From positions 171,053-235,052 of the forward strand of contig JNEN01001214.1 of NCBI GenBank assembly GCA_000697355.1: a DNA stretch of 64,000 bases. Direction: 5' to 3'. Positions within the stretch are counted from its first letter, which is position 1; each line of letters begins with the position of its first letter. The position numbers and the translations under genes were made by a program. The notes under the pieces were generated by a model that did no database searches, was not told the origin of the DNA, and saw nothing but the letters and a program-made list of their open reading frames with translations. Shown piece by piece: positions 11,707 to 22,789 of this stretch. The stretch comes from Syncephalastrum monosporum B8922. Its lineage: Eukaryota > Mucoromycota > Mucoromycetes > Mucorales > Syncephalastraceae.

Positions 11707-13450
11707 TCACTCATTGCCTGTGTGGACAAGCATATTTTTTGTGTAAGTTTCCCAAAGGGCCTTGCCGCGCCAGGTGTCCTCTGTCATTTGTTTGGCTAAG
11801 CGGATCCAGCTGCTGGTCGACAGATCTGACATGCCATAGGTCAAGTCGGTCATGTACTCGATCTCGAAAACGGGCTTCGGCGGTGGGTCGTGTGGATTCG
11901 CAAACCAGCCAAATTGATTCCAATACGTCAGGTTGACATACCACTGAGTGTACTGCTGCCATGTACCAAAGGAAGGCAGCGCTGGGTTGGTCTCGTACCG
12001 ATTGATACGGAAGCCAGGGAAATAGATGGGCAGCAACGGCGGTGAGACATGGACCACGACTGACTGGCCGTCATCTTTGGCCAACTTCTTGTATTGCCTC
12101 CGCAGATTCGACATGTATCGCTCTGTGTTTTTGAGGGGGTACACCATGCTGGCGTCCTCCTTTTTGCGCAGAATCATGAAATGATCAATATTGACATGAC
12201 CATACATATGGCCGGCCACGATGTCCGCAAACTCGAGGGCGAGGTCGGTATAGTCTGATAAGCAGCTTGGGTAAAATGTCTTTTCCGAGGGAGGCACATG
12301 ACCGATCATGTAGACACGCGCACCGTCGCGTCGCGCCTGCGTCAGTTGATCACGTATCCACTTTATATGCTGGCGACCAGGGCCGTCAACATCGCAACCA
12401 GGCACGCGGCTGTTTGAGTCAAAAAAGTACAGCGTGTTCAGCGCTAGGACACGAATACCAGGCGCCACCTGAACAACGTAGTAGCCGGTTTGCCGAAAGG
12501 TTTCGATTTGATCGTAGGGAATAAAGTCGCGCCACATGACGCTCAAGGCTTCGAGAATAGAGTTGGGCTTGTCGGGTGATCCAGGCACGATCTCATTGTG
12601 TGGGTGCATATCGTTGTTGCCTAGAAAGGGAATCGATGATTGATACACAAACACGCAAACAAAGCGTTTGTCTAGTTACCAATGCAAGGAACAATAGGGA
12701 CAGTGCTATTATCGGCGCGACGGAAGGCTCTCTGGATGGAGTCGGTGACGTCTTGATTGAGCTCAAGCACCTCATGTTCTGAGCGTTCAATACGGTTATC
12801 ACTGTCATGGCTAGGAAAATCAAGAGATAAAATAAGAATACATATAAAGACGAACAGCGTTAGACTCGGATGGATCGATGCGGGGAAGTCAAAAAAAAAA
12901 TAAGAAAAAAAAATTTACCGCGCGTTGTCACCCGTCCAAACGACAAAGTCAATCCGATCCCGCCATTCCTGCGCTATCCAATCAATGGCGTGGTGTAGGA
13001 ACCACGGGGCCGCATCGCAGTCGCTGGTAGGTGCACCCCAATAGCCCGCCAATTTTCCTTTCCGCATCTTCTTCTTTCTGTGTTTCTTGGGCTGTCTATG
13101 ACAGGAGGATTTGATCGTACCACCTGCTTCATAATGTTTGTCCATCTACAAAGACAATAGTCAAATTTGAATGGGGTCAGCATACACTCGCGTTCATACG
13201 CACAAGATCAAAGACGCCTGGCTTGAGGGCTACTTACGTGGAGATCGGTTATGTGCAAAAAGGTGCCATGCAACTCAGGCGCGAGCGGTTTGGTATCCGT
13301 TGAGGCGGCAGGATGCGTCAAAAATGGATGTTGGTGTTGAGCCAAAGGCTGTCCGTTCAAGGCATATGCGCCTGTTGTCGTTCCGAGGACGCCAAGGAGT
13401 GCTAGGGCTGCACCCGTCGTCACAACTCGGCGAGTCCGTGTTGAGACCAT
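11707..13450 (-). CDS. PPN1: Vacuolar endopolyphosphatase
   Basis: Exons 13450-13238, 13145-12919, 12810-12680 and 12620-11707 give 494 residues. The enzyme cleaves inorganic polyphosphate inside the vacuole. It starts with a short basic head and one hydrophobic segment (TTGAALALLGVLGTTTGAYA, about residues 9-30), which acts as a signal anchor and makes a type II protein. The calcineurin-like metallophosphatase motifs follow in order: ITDLH, WTGDNARHDSDNR, GNND and two late histidine motifs (MIGHVPP, AGHMYGHVNIDHF). The GDNARHD string is typical of Ppn1. The protein is shorter than the yeast one (674 residues): the C-terminal part is compact, so any maturation by proteolysis may differ. Introns 1 to 3 split the metal motifs between exons, so single-frame searches miss the N-terminal half. 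Confidence 0.9.
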
Positions 13451-14467
13451 ATCGTAGTGCACTAGGAAGTGTGTCGAAATCAGAAAAGTAAAGAAACGAA
13501 AGAAAAGACTAGAGGGATGGTTTCCCGAGAATCGACCCCGTCTAACAAACGACATCACTATTTTCTTTTTTTTTTTTTTTTTCTACTGGGAATATTTCGG
13601 TGTCCGACATCCCAATGCTTACACACACCGATTTGGGCTGAGCGTCGTCATAGCATGGTCATCTCCTCAAGCCCACGATGGTACAACAAAGCCGATAAAA
13701 TATGAATGTCCACAGTACAGTATACCATAGGCATTATGGTATTGTAACATCAAAACTATGCCAAAACGTTCAAGGTTTCTTTTCCATTTGGGCTTATGCG
13801 CCCGACTGAAACCCCCGCTCGTTTTATGCAAAATAGCAACTGTTCAACCCCTGATGGCGATAAATAGGGTTTTCGGGTGATGCTCTTTCACAAGTGTTCT
13901 TGACGCACGTGCTGCTTGTGAATACCAATGTTGGCTGTAGAGTATATGTTTGCATGTTATTATTTATGTATTTTTGTATATAGACCGACGACGCCGCGTA
14001 TTACCGCGGTAAACGTCAAGCTCCTATTTCGAACCCCATAACCAGAGGGCACCAACTCCTTTTTTGACAGATATCAGAAACTGAATTTGCCAGGGACCTC
14101 GAACAAAATTGCAGAAGATGTCTGGAATATCACTAGCTGATCCTATAACACCGAGAAATGGGATCCTTGCCATTCAGTCGCACTCGTCTGTGCGTAATGG
14201 TTACACTGCATGTATTTCCATGATACATTTTCGCCCATTTTTACTACTGCGGAATGCAGGGTATTGAGAAATGATGAAAGGGTAGCTCGAGGTTTGTAGA
14301 GATGTAAGCAATAAATTGTATAGAGCGATATATATATATATATATATAAATATATGGCATGTATGTGTACTCGTAATTGAGTAAAAGTAGCAGGAGGATG
14401 GTCCATTATATCACTGCTTGCTATCACTGCGGACTGAGGGAATTAAACTGGAATTTTTTTTCTCCAA
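13451..14467. other. Intergenic, PPN1 leader side
   Basis: A T run lies at about 13565-13581. The rest is AT-rich and shows no gene. The far end is the 3' flank of the Mso1-like gene. Confidence 0.45.
14327..14351. repeat. (TA)n microsatellite
   Basis: About eleven TA units, in the 3' flank of the gene at 14468-15922. Confidence 0.85.
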
Positions 14468-15922
14468 TTAAAAGTAGCCAGTTCGCTCTGGGTATCGATG
14501 GTTGCTGGAAGGAGGCATATTACGGGGTCCACGTGTGCGCTCTCGGTGGGGAGATCGGTAACTATGATATTCTTCTTCATCATATTGGTCTCTGAATTGT
14601 CGTGGCGGTGATCGTGCTTGGGGCGGTGATCGGTAGTCGTCGTCGTATCCAGAGTAGCGCGATGGCCGTGGGCGTTCATCGTAATAGTCGTGCCGCGCGC
14701 GGGTGGGTGAGGTGGGCGGAGGTGGATGATGGCGCGAACGTCCATAACGATCGCTGTGGTCATCGTAATAATCATCGTAGCGGGAAGGAGGTGGACTTCT
14801 GTGGGTGGGTGGAGGGGGAGCATATTCCTCGACGCGATGTTTCTGTTGACGCAGCTCAGCACGTTCGCGCTCGCGGCGAGACGCGGGCGTGTCTGTCTCG
14901 GCTTCGACTTCCCACAAGCGCTGTTTTCTCCCTGACGTGGGCTTACGCTCTACATCACCGTGGGGCAGGAACTCTTCACGCATCGGCGCGGCGCGCTTAG
15001 TGATGGGTGCCCGACCGTCGAAAAGCCAGGGCGGGAGCGGGGCATGCTTACTCTCATAATATTCACGCAGCACACGTGACACGTGCGTCTCTCCTTCCCA
15101 GTCAGACTCGTCCGACTCTGTGTTTAGAAAGGGAATTTAGGTCAGTATTTAAAGATGGGTTGCTGTCATTGTTTTTTAAATAGAAATGTACCTGGACCAC
15201 GGTCGTCGCGCGAAGGTATCCGGTCGGCCATATTTTGCGTGGCCTGGATCAGCTTGCCCCAGATTTTACCACTCTGCTTTGGTTTGTCGTCTGCTTAGTG
15301 TGTTAGCATGCAGCCACAACAGTAAAGGGAATAACACACACAGAGGTGCATGTGTCTCTCTACAGCACTTACAAAGCTCATTCAGCTGTTTCCACTTTTC
15401 GTTCTGGCGCACCTTTCCCCACAATTTTCTGCCTTGATTAGGGGACTCGGCGGCGGTCGTTTCAGGCAAGTGAGCAGCAAAGTTGTTGAAATAGACAGAC
15501 TCGTCTTCGGGGTTCGTCTGCTCTGCTTGTTCCGGCTGCTGCTGCTTCCCTGAACGGACAAAGCGAGACCACTTGCCTCCGGTGGAGGAAGACGTCATGG
15601 AGGAATTGTCAGAAGGAGGTTGGGTCTGGGTGTTGAAGGTGCTTGATGAGGAGGATGAGGCGGCAGATGTCGGTCTCGAGCGGCTGTGGCTGTGGCTGTC
15701 ACTGTCAGCCGACGCCACTGGTTTCCGTGGCACACGGAGATTCCCATTGCTAGGTGATTGCAAGTCGTTGGGGTTGCTTGTATACTTGGTGGGTAACGGA
15801 GGCAGTGGCGGACGCACCACGTCTTGACATTTGTGTCTAGCGGGGTAGAGACCGACATCCTGGCCACAGTCCTTGCACAATACGACAACCTTGGAGACAC
15901 GGTAATCGACTGCTTGAGACAT
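14468..15922 (-). CDS. Zinc-motif protein with possible Mso1-like region
   Basis: Exons 15922-15373, 15293-15192 and 15117-14468 give 433 residues. The first 35 residues hold a small cysteine/histidine cluster (CKDCGQDVGLYPARHKC) followed by RPPLPPLP. A serine-rich linker comes next. About residues 180-270 contain a repeated WGK element (RKLWGKVRQ, KIWGKLIQ), an acidic stretch and VSRVLREYYESKHAPLPPWL. This middle part resembles the Sec1-binding region of fungal Mso1, a helper of exocytic SNARE assembly; I am only moderately sure. The last 150 residues are an R/Y/P-rich low-complexity tail with RSPP and YDDD repeats. The acceptor of intron 1 is ambiguous by one codon (CAG in or out), and both choices keep the frame. 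Confidence 0.6.
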
Positions 15923-16231
15923 GTCAAGACAAGATGGACGAGTTCCAAAGCAGAAAGGGGAAGGGTGAGTTGCTGCAGAACTAAATTCGCTTTTAGCTCG
16001 TTTTCGTTCTTCCCGGGCAAATGCGACCGTGGTCAGGCACGAGAACGCACGTTACACAGCTCTCTCCATTCTTCGTGATTGGTGATTGCTGATCGGTGCT
16101 GCATGCAGCAACTCATCCCACCCTCGTTTGCGGCTCATTCTTCGTCAAGAAAGTGGGTTTGTTTTCTTTATACAATGTGCATATATATGTCAACGGTGAT
16201 TATGTTATCTATAAATGAAATGTGTATCTGT
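15923..16231. other. Short intergenic stretch
   Basis: This is the 5' flank of the Mso1-like gene and the 3' flank of PHO88. I see nothing else. Confidence 0.5.
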
Positions 16232-16943
16232 CTATTCAGCCTTCATTGCCTTCTCTGCACGCTTGATCGACGCCTTGTCGACCTTGGGCTGCTGGCTCTC
16301 TTGCGACATGCCAAAGGGCGACTCGACGCGGAAAGGTCGCTTGAGCGGGCCAGACGTGGTGGACTCGCCCCAGATATGGATGCGTGCTTCCTTGGTCGTG
16401 AAGAACGTCTTGAAGCCCATGATGGCCTGAATGATCAATGGCTGCACATACTTGAACTGCATGTGCAGGAACGCAATCATCAGAACACCCGTCAGCGCTT
16501 GCTTTATGCTCTTCTTGATCTCGGCGATATCATATTCTATTCACAATGGATGAGAACATCGGTTGCATTTGCTGAGCTTCCAATTACCTTGATAGGTGGT
16601 ATTGACAAGCTGCTCAGGAGTCTGTGTGCCGTCCCAGCTCTGCTTCGAAGGCTCGACATAGCGCAGAGGGGTCTGATCTGTTACCAGGCAAACAGTGGGT
16701 GAGTATCATTGGCCTGTTTAGCAGCGATAGGGTTTCTTCTTTCTTCCCGTTCTTCTTGGTGCCCTGCCACATCAGCCAGAGGTTAAGGCCGATGCAGATC
16801 GCCTGCGAGCCGAGGTAAAGGAGTCGCAGACCCCACAGGTACTCGGGCTCATCCAAGGGCAATCGCTTGGTGACTTGGCGAATGCCAAAGAAAAAGGCGA
16901 TGTTGAACAGGGGATGGTTGACGATCTTGGTCAAGGAAGGCAT
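16232..16943 (-). CDS. PHO88: PHO88/SND3 family ER membrane protein
   Basis: Exons 16943-16748, 16677-16588 and 16536-16232 give 196 residues, the family length. Yeast Pho88/Snd3 is an ER membrane protein first linked to phosphate uptake and later to the SND targeting route for membrane proteins. Family landmarks are clear: the N-terminal hydrophobic segment, YLGSQAICIGLNLW, TPLRYVEP, YDIAEIKKSI, KYVQPLIIQAIMG and LKRPF. The model needs an intron from 16747 to 16678, since the frame changes exactly there and the family sequence KKND-TPLRYVEP is restored. Its donor, however, reads G|GGAAGA instead of GT, with a C at 16746 (plus strand) where A is expected. If that intron were kept, the protein would stop after 109 residues. 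A normal second intron lies at 16587-16537. Confidence 0.85.
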
Positions 16944-19322
16944 GGCAAGTGAGAAAAGGTGGAAGGCGCGGGACGAGGTGGACTTTTTTCCCAGTCTGGG
17001 GTATCTTTTTCCTTACTCTCTTTTTGCCTTTCAAGCCCCGGTTTTCCTTTTCGCGCGCGCGGCGATCGCTGATTGGCATCTTCAAACCCTTATTTTTTTA
17101 ACTTTGGAGAACCAACCCTAACCATTCATTATCTCCATTATCTCACTGTAGCTTATCTTGCCCTTCACTTGGACCACCATTGCATTTTCTGTGCCCTTAT
17201 GTCGCGAGGCCGAGAATAAAAGGGAATATGCTGAAACAGAATAAAGGCTCAAACAAGCAAGCCCCTGAAGATACAAAATATAGTATAGTGGGACATCGTC
17301 CCTCAACCGACTGATCAATATGCACATCTTCCCTCTGCGAAAAGAGCATCCAATGGGTCACTAGTGTAAATCTCAATTTTTTGTACGCGACGAAACGTTT
17401 TGCATTTGAGTTTTCGGACATCGATATACCGAGACTGATATTTCATGACCTAAATTCAAAAACATCGTCCCAATAGCTGCAAGCGGATGCAATTGAAAGG
17501 GAGATACCATTTCTACCCCGAGAACTCCATTGACTCTGCATCAATGCATAAACAAACACAGTTGCTGCCTTCATGGTCAATTCGCACATATAGTCTTGTC
17601 TCCTCGCTCTATCTGAACACAGTGCTAGGGTATTCGCTTTAAGGCACGTATTGTACTTTACTTCAACTGACGCAATATATGTGGAGAGTACGTAACAGAG
17701 TATATATCTAAGGAGTCCAATATCGAGTGTGAGATGTAAATATATGCGTACGTGTAGCTATGAGCCGATCATGGACTGCTGTAGATATAACAACCAAGAT
17801 GCTGTCGCCTGGATTGGGTCTGGATTGGGTCTAGTCATGAACGTTATCACGACCGGATCATTATATCGTAGCCGGTATTGCAAAAGGAAAAAGCACATAA
17901 TAACATTGTCTGCCGTCATCGCCTCCAGTCATCTCACGGTTGAAGTCAGCATATATGGTCCTAACATCGTATAATATAGATACTGTACGTAATTAAGTAT
18001 TCTTTCTGTAAAATACTTTTATGTACGATATGGCCTGTCCCCATGATAAGCGACGGTGTATGCAGTACGACTGCAGTTAGAGAATCTTGTTGGATTTTAC
18101 TCATGACAATACTAGCGTTATAAAAGAAGTTGCGATGGATGACACGAGCGGGTATCTGCATACGAAAGACCACGACCTCGCAGTAAATAAAGCTGAGATC
18201 CGTGCATCAGCTGTTATAATCAACTACATAAATCTCACACTCACCATCGTGTCTGCTTACCGAACTATTTCCCTGAGCTTGAATGTACTGAACAATTCTG
18301 GCCAGTGATGAAGAGCGGATCAAGAGAGCAACTTACTAGAAATCGAGATATTGCTTTGAGGTTGAGTGTATTTAAAAAGACATGCCATGTAGACTTGAGC
18401 GTTTGTCGTAATGGGAAAGCGCTCTGGGAAACACCTTCGCCCGTGAATAACACTGTAGAAACGAATTGCAATATCTTCTGCCTGTGTTTTTTGATATTCT
18501 TATCTATGTCAGTCGACACTTAGAACCACCATGCTTTCTATGATTTTACGCTGTTTTAGCTACGTTTACGTTTATGCTCTTAACATCCATCATAAACACA
18601 AATGTGTGTTCTCCTTGGTGTTCAAAAGCAATCCGCCGAAGTATAATAACTATCCTGAAGAAGTGGTATGAGCACGTACGCGACTACAAGAAAAAGTCCG
18701 TACACCACTTAAGCGGATGCCAGATGTGATAGTGTAAATCATGTTATAGGAGGTCTACGGTGCTAAAAATAATTAGCAGCGTGCGACAGTGTCCTTGATT
18801 TGGTTCGCACGACAGCCGCCAAACTGGCATAAAATGCTTGGCTTTCCTTTCCTTTTCGACGATCGATGGAACATAGTGTCAGCCACTGACATTTGTGTAA
18901 AGTATATCGTGACATGACGAAATGCATAGAGCATTTGTTTATACACGTGCATACGTGTTCTCAGGACTGCAGCAGGTAAGAACGATAGCTAGACTAATGT
19001 TGGTGGAGTGTAGACACCATGGTCCGACGTGGTAGAGGAGAACAAGAAAGAGCTTCCGCGCAGTCAGTACATGTAACAGGCAAGAGGACCAGAGTGAAAG
19101 TGGGAGGAAGGGTACACATACAGATTCATGGTGTTCAGGAGAGACAAATGACTGTTCGACGTATAGAGGAAAGGACAGAAGAAGGTTCTGTAGGGAATAT
19201 GCAACCCATCTGTGCGCGGTTACCTTTTAGGGAATCAAGTCCGCCTCCACAAATAACACAGACGTCTCTTTTCTTTTTCTTTTCGTTCGCTTACCTTTTT
19301 CTTTTTCTCTCAAATTCGAAGC
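16944..19322. other. Long AT-rich intergenic region
   Basis: About 2.4 kb. The left 100 bases are the PHO88 leader. From 17120 to 19000 the sequence is AT-rich with short, motif-free open frames on both strands; I could not chain exons. The frame open from 19019 to 19378 is out of phase with VCX1 and is not supported. Confidence 0.45.
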
Positions 19323-21093
19323 ATGAGCATGCCGAATGGCGAAAACCAGCCCTTGTTGGGTCACCGCTCCGACGCTGATGAGGAGCCGCCTACGTTTATC
19401 TCTTCAGTCAAGGTGACTGCCACCAGCTCGTGGTTCAACGTCCTGTTGCTCTTTGTCCCTATCGCGTTGGGTTTCTCTTTTGCAGGAGCGTCCGATTCGC
19501 TCGTGTTTTCGCTCAACTTTATGGCTATCATTCCTCTTGCCAAGCTGCTTGGTTTTGGTAAGCGAGACGCGTTGGTATTACTTGGCAAAAACATCTTATC
19601 CGAAACGGGCAGCCACGGAGGAGCTGGCGCTTCGTACGGGCTCGACGATCGGCTCGCTGCTGAACGCGACGTTTGGTAACGCGGTCGAGCTGATCCTGGG
19701 TATTATTGCTTTGAAGGAGGGTCTGATCCGCGTCGTCCAAGGTAAGCCAGGCCAAGCCGGCTTCTTCTTTCCCTTTTCTGGGGTGGTTGATCCTTTCTCT
19801 TTTTAGCATCTGTCATGGGCTCCATCTTGTCCAACATTCTGCTGGTAAATTTGCAGTTTAAGGTTTGCTATTGACAGTAACTCCTGAAACGTTTGATCAA
19901 AAATAGGTGCTCGGCTTTTGCTTCCTTTGCGGTGGTTTGACCCGCTCCGAGCAATCGTTCAGTAACACGGGTAAAAAACCCATTTCTTCATTGCATCATG
20001 CATGCAGCCTGCAAACATTAACCATACTGATCGATAGCCGCTCAAACCTCGGCGTCGCTCCTCGCCCTCACCGTCCTCTCGCTGCTCGTGCCGGCTGCGT
20101 TCAGCGCTACTTCCGATGCCGATACTTCCAAAGGCGTACTCGAGCTCAGCCATGGCACGGCTATCATCCTCCTCATCATGTATGGCTTGTATCTCCTCTT
20201 CCAGGTAAGTCACTGGCTTCGTGTCGTATCATTTCGCATAAGCCCACGTCTAACGTCACTATGCATGATAGCTCAAGACGCACTCCGAACTGGTAAGTAT
20301 CACTCACCCACCTGTCAAGATTTGCCTTTCAGCTAAGTCTCTTTTAAATTAGTTCAACGACGGTGAAGAAGAAGAGGAGGAGGTGCCGACCACGACCTTC
20401 GTCTTTTCCATTGTCTTGTAAGTATGCGCATGCAGCGATGGCAAAGAGTGTCGAAACGGAATGTACTGATTTGTTGTCTCAAGACTGCTCGTCGTTGCTG
20501 CTTTGGTCTCGCTGCATGCAGAGTTTTTGGTCGGCGCGTAAGTAAATAATACATCAGCAGGACCCCAGTTCGATAACTGAACACCAAATGATCACATAGG
20601 ATCGAGGGCGTGGTCGAGACCTGGCAGATCAACGAGACCTTCGTCGGTCTGATCCTTCTGCCCATTGTTGGCAAGTAAGTACTGCATGATTACTGTTGTG
20701 AGAGCGGATGCTGATAGGTGATGCTAGTGCCGCCGAGCACTTGAGTTCCGTGACCTTTGCCGTCAAGAACAAGATGAACCTGAGCGTGGGTATCGCACTT
20801 TCGTCGTCGCTGCAGATTGGTCTGTTGGTGACCCCGGCACTTGTGCTTGTGGGTTGGGCCATTGATCAGCCGATGACGCTCTACTTTGAGAACTTTGAGA
20901 CGGTTGTCCTATTTGCGAGTGTTTTGATCGTCAACTACCTGATCCAAGATGCCCGCTCCAACTGGCTCGAGGGCGCCCTTCTTCTGGTAAGGAAAAAACA
21001 TACGATACAAACGAAGGCATGCATGGCTGACTCTAGATCTAGTCGGCGTATGCGATCATCGCGGTCGCCTTCTACTTCCACCCCACGACCTAA
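19323..21093 (+). CDS. VCX1: Vacuolar Ca2+/H+ exchanger
   Basis: Eleven exons (19323-19557, 19613-19741, 19807-19844, 19907-19970, 20038-20204, 20272-20292, 20353-20417, 20484-20537, 20600-20674, 20728-20986, 21043-21093) give 385 residues. It is a CAX-family antiporter that loads Ca2+ into the vacuole against protons. Two inverted halves each carry the ion-binding motif: GNAVELILG in exon 2 and GNAAEHLSS spanning exons 9 and 10. Between them lies the acidic loop [10 protein letters not shown], typical of CAX proteins. About eleven membrane segments are visible. The short N-terminus ([15 protein letters not shown]) has an LL-type sorting motif, which fits vacuolar delivery. Exon 6 is only 21 bases (LKTHSEL), so gene finders may skip it. 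The gene converges on GatC, 58 bases away. Confidence 0.95.
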
Positions 21094-21151
21094 GAACAAA
21101 GAGCTCATCCCTCTTATGTTATGCACCGACTGTTGTAATAAATACACTATT

Positions 21152-21644
21152 TTATTTGGATGCCGGCAAGCTTCCAGGCACAATGTAAAAATCACCATGG
21201 GAACGCTGTGCGCTGTCGACCAAGACGCGGCCTTTGGGTTCATGTGTGTCCTCTTCTTTGTCAGGTCTGGGCTGCTGGCCAAGCGAGTCATGCCAAATTT
21301 GGATGAGCGGCTCAACGTGCGTGAGGTCAAGACTTTGGACCTGCTGTGTGAACTGAAGCATTTGGTCGAGATCGTGCTTGAGTGCAGACTGAGCAGCGGC
21401 ACTCGACGGCATGTGGAGCTGAGCCAGCTCAAACAAACGTTGGAATTGCGCGTCGCTGATCTTATTGGCCTGCGTCACAGGTTCAAACAGACTGCTGATG
21501 GCCCAGGCCGGTTTGAGAGGCTGTCGAGTCATTCCATGAGCTAATGAACTGAACTGAAAAGCAAACGCAAAGCAAAGCACGAACTGCTTACCAAACCGTC
21601 AGCATCGCGCGCTCCGGTGTGCTGAAGACGCACTTCAAAGTCAT
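21152..21644 (-). CDS. Glutamyl-tRNA(Gln) amidotransferase subunit C, mitochondrial
   Basis: Exons 21644-21592 and 21548-21152 give 149 residues. GatC stabilises the GatA-GatB pair that turns Glu-tRNA(Gln) into Gln-tRNA(Gln) in mitochondria. The family core is a helix pair with FQRLFELAQLHMP, then a helix ending in QMLQFTQQVQSLDLTHVEPL, the usual GatC pattern. The basic, acid-poor start (MTLKCVFSTPERAMLTV) could be a mitochondrial presequence. The acceptor at 21549 is chosen because the one five bases earlier runs into a stop. The last 40 residues are less conserved. Confidence 0.75.
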
Positions 21645-21915
21645 GAGACGAAAGTCACAAGGGATCTGCAACAGCAAAAGTTACCTTGCTGGCAAAGAGG
21701 CCGGCTCTTGGTCTGCAGTGCTCGGAAAATCATTGTGGTATAAAAAGAACTGCTGCATACACGAACTCTGATTTTTGCTACTTGTTTGCCCCACGCTGAG
21801 CAAAGATCGAAACTAGACACATATACAGGAGAAAGACACTATCCAATCGAAGGAACATAACAAAAGGATGCAGAAAGGATTGAGATATATCCAAACTCTA
21901 AGGTGGATGATATTA

Positions 21916-22612
21916 TTACAAGTAGCGAACCAGGACATGGGCGTCTGGGCTGCCTGAAATGTGTTGATAGTAATCTTTGGCGGTGGAGTAGATCCGGAAA
22001 CCCTGATTAAGATAGAAACGAAGGGCGGCCTCGTTCGTCGTCTGGACATGGAGGTAGACGAGTCTCACGCCAGCCTGTTTGCGTGCGGTTTGAATGACAC
22101 TGGCCAACAAAAGACGACCTAATCCATCCTTAATACATGTGGATAGTATCTATATTGACACGTGTCAAAAGGAGTAAGTATACTCTTGTTACCTAAACCC
22201 ATACGACGGTAGGCTGGAAGTACACCGAGGGTCATAATATAGAGGTTGGTGAGGTTGTAACACGGCTCTCGCTCGACACGGCTGCACATGGCAGCAACAT
22301 AGGCTCCATTATAAAACACTGCCCCCCAGCCATTGTGAATTTTTCACCCTCGATGGATGGTTAGAAGGTACCTAATTGAGTCAATTGACTGTGGCGCAAA
22401 ACTTCTTGGTAGAATGTTTCGCCGTATTGAATGGGAAACACGGCGGATTGGAGTTGCCGTAGCTGAGCAAGGTTGGCAGGCGTGACCGTGTGTAAAACGA
22501 AAGACGGTTGCGGTTGTTCTATCTGTATGTGTCGTCGTGGTAGCTGTTGCTGAACGTGTTGCTGCGGTTGTTGCGATGGGTGAAATGGAGGGCGATTGTC
22601 AGTGGGACGCAT
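21916..22612 (-). CDS. N-alpha-acetyltransferase 50 (GNAT fold)
   Basis: Exons 22612-22372, 22318-22193 and 22118-21916 give 189 residues. Naa50 acetylates protein N-termini and sits on the NatA complex at the ribosome. The core follows human Naa50 closely: LYIMTLGVLPAYRRMGLG carries the catalytic tyrosine and the acetyl-CoA pyrophosphate loop (RRMGLG), YLHVQTTNEAALRFY carries the catalytic histidine, and the chain ends with DAHVLVRYL. Both catalytic residues are kept, so the enzyme should be active, unlike the yeast Nat5 protein, which is thought to be inactive. An unusual N-terminal extension of about 40 residues is rich in P, Q and H. Intron 2 splits the acetyl-CoA loop. Confidence 0.9.
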
Positions 22613-22789
22613 ACACGCACGCGCACGACACAACAATAGACAAGACTAGAAAGGAAAGCAGGAAGAGGACGAGAAGACGCGTACTGGAATCGGGAGTATT
22701 TTTCCACATCAGCTGTACTTCCTTTTCCTTTTCTTTACTCATCATTTGGGAAAAAAAAAAGGTGGTTGCTAAGGGTATTAAATAAGATT

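Noticed and set aside
13980..14060. A possible tRNA, from a TTCGAACCCC string near 14031
   Set aside because: The box does not fit the B-box consensus at its end, and no A box or cloverleaf can be formed.
16079..16702. A 207-residue open frame on the plus strand
   Set aside because: It is antisense to PHO88 and has no motif.
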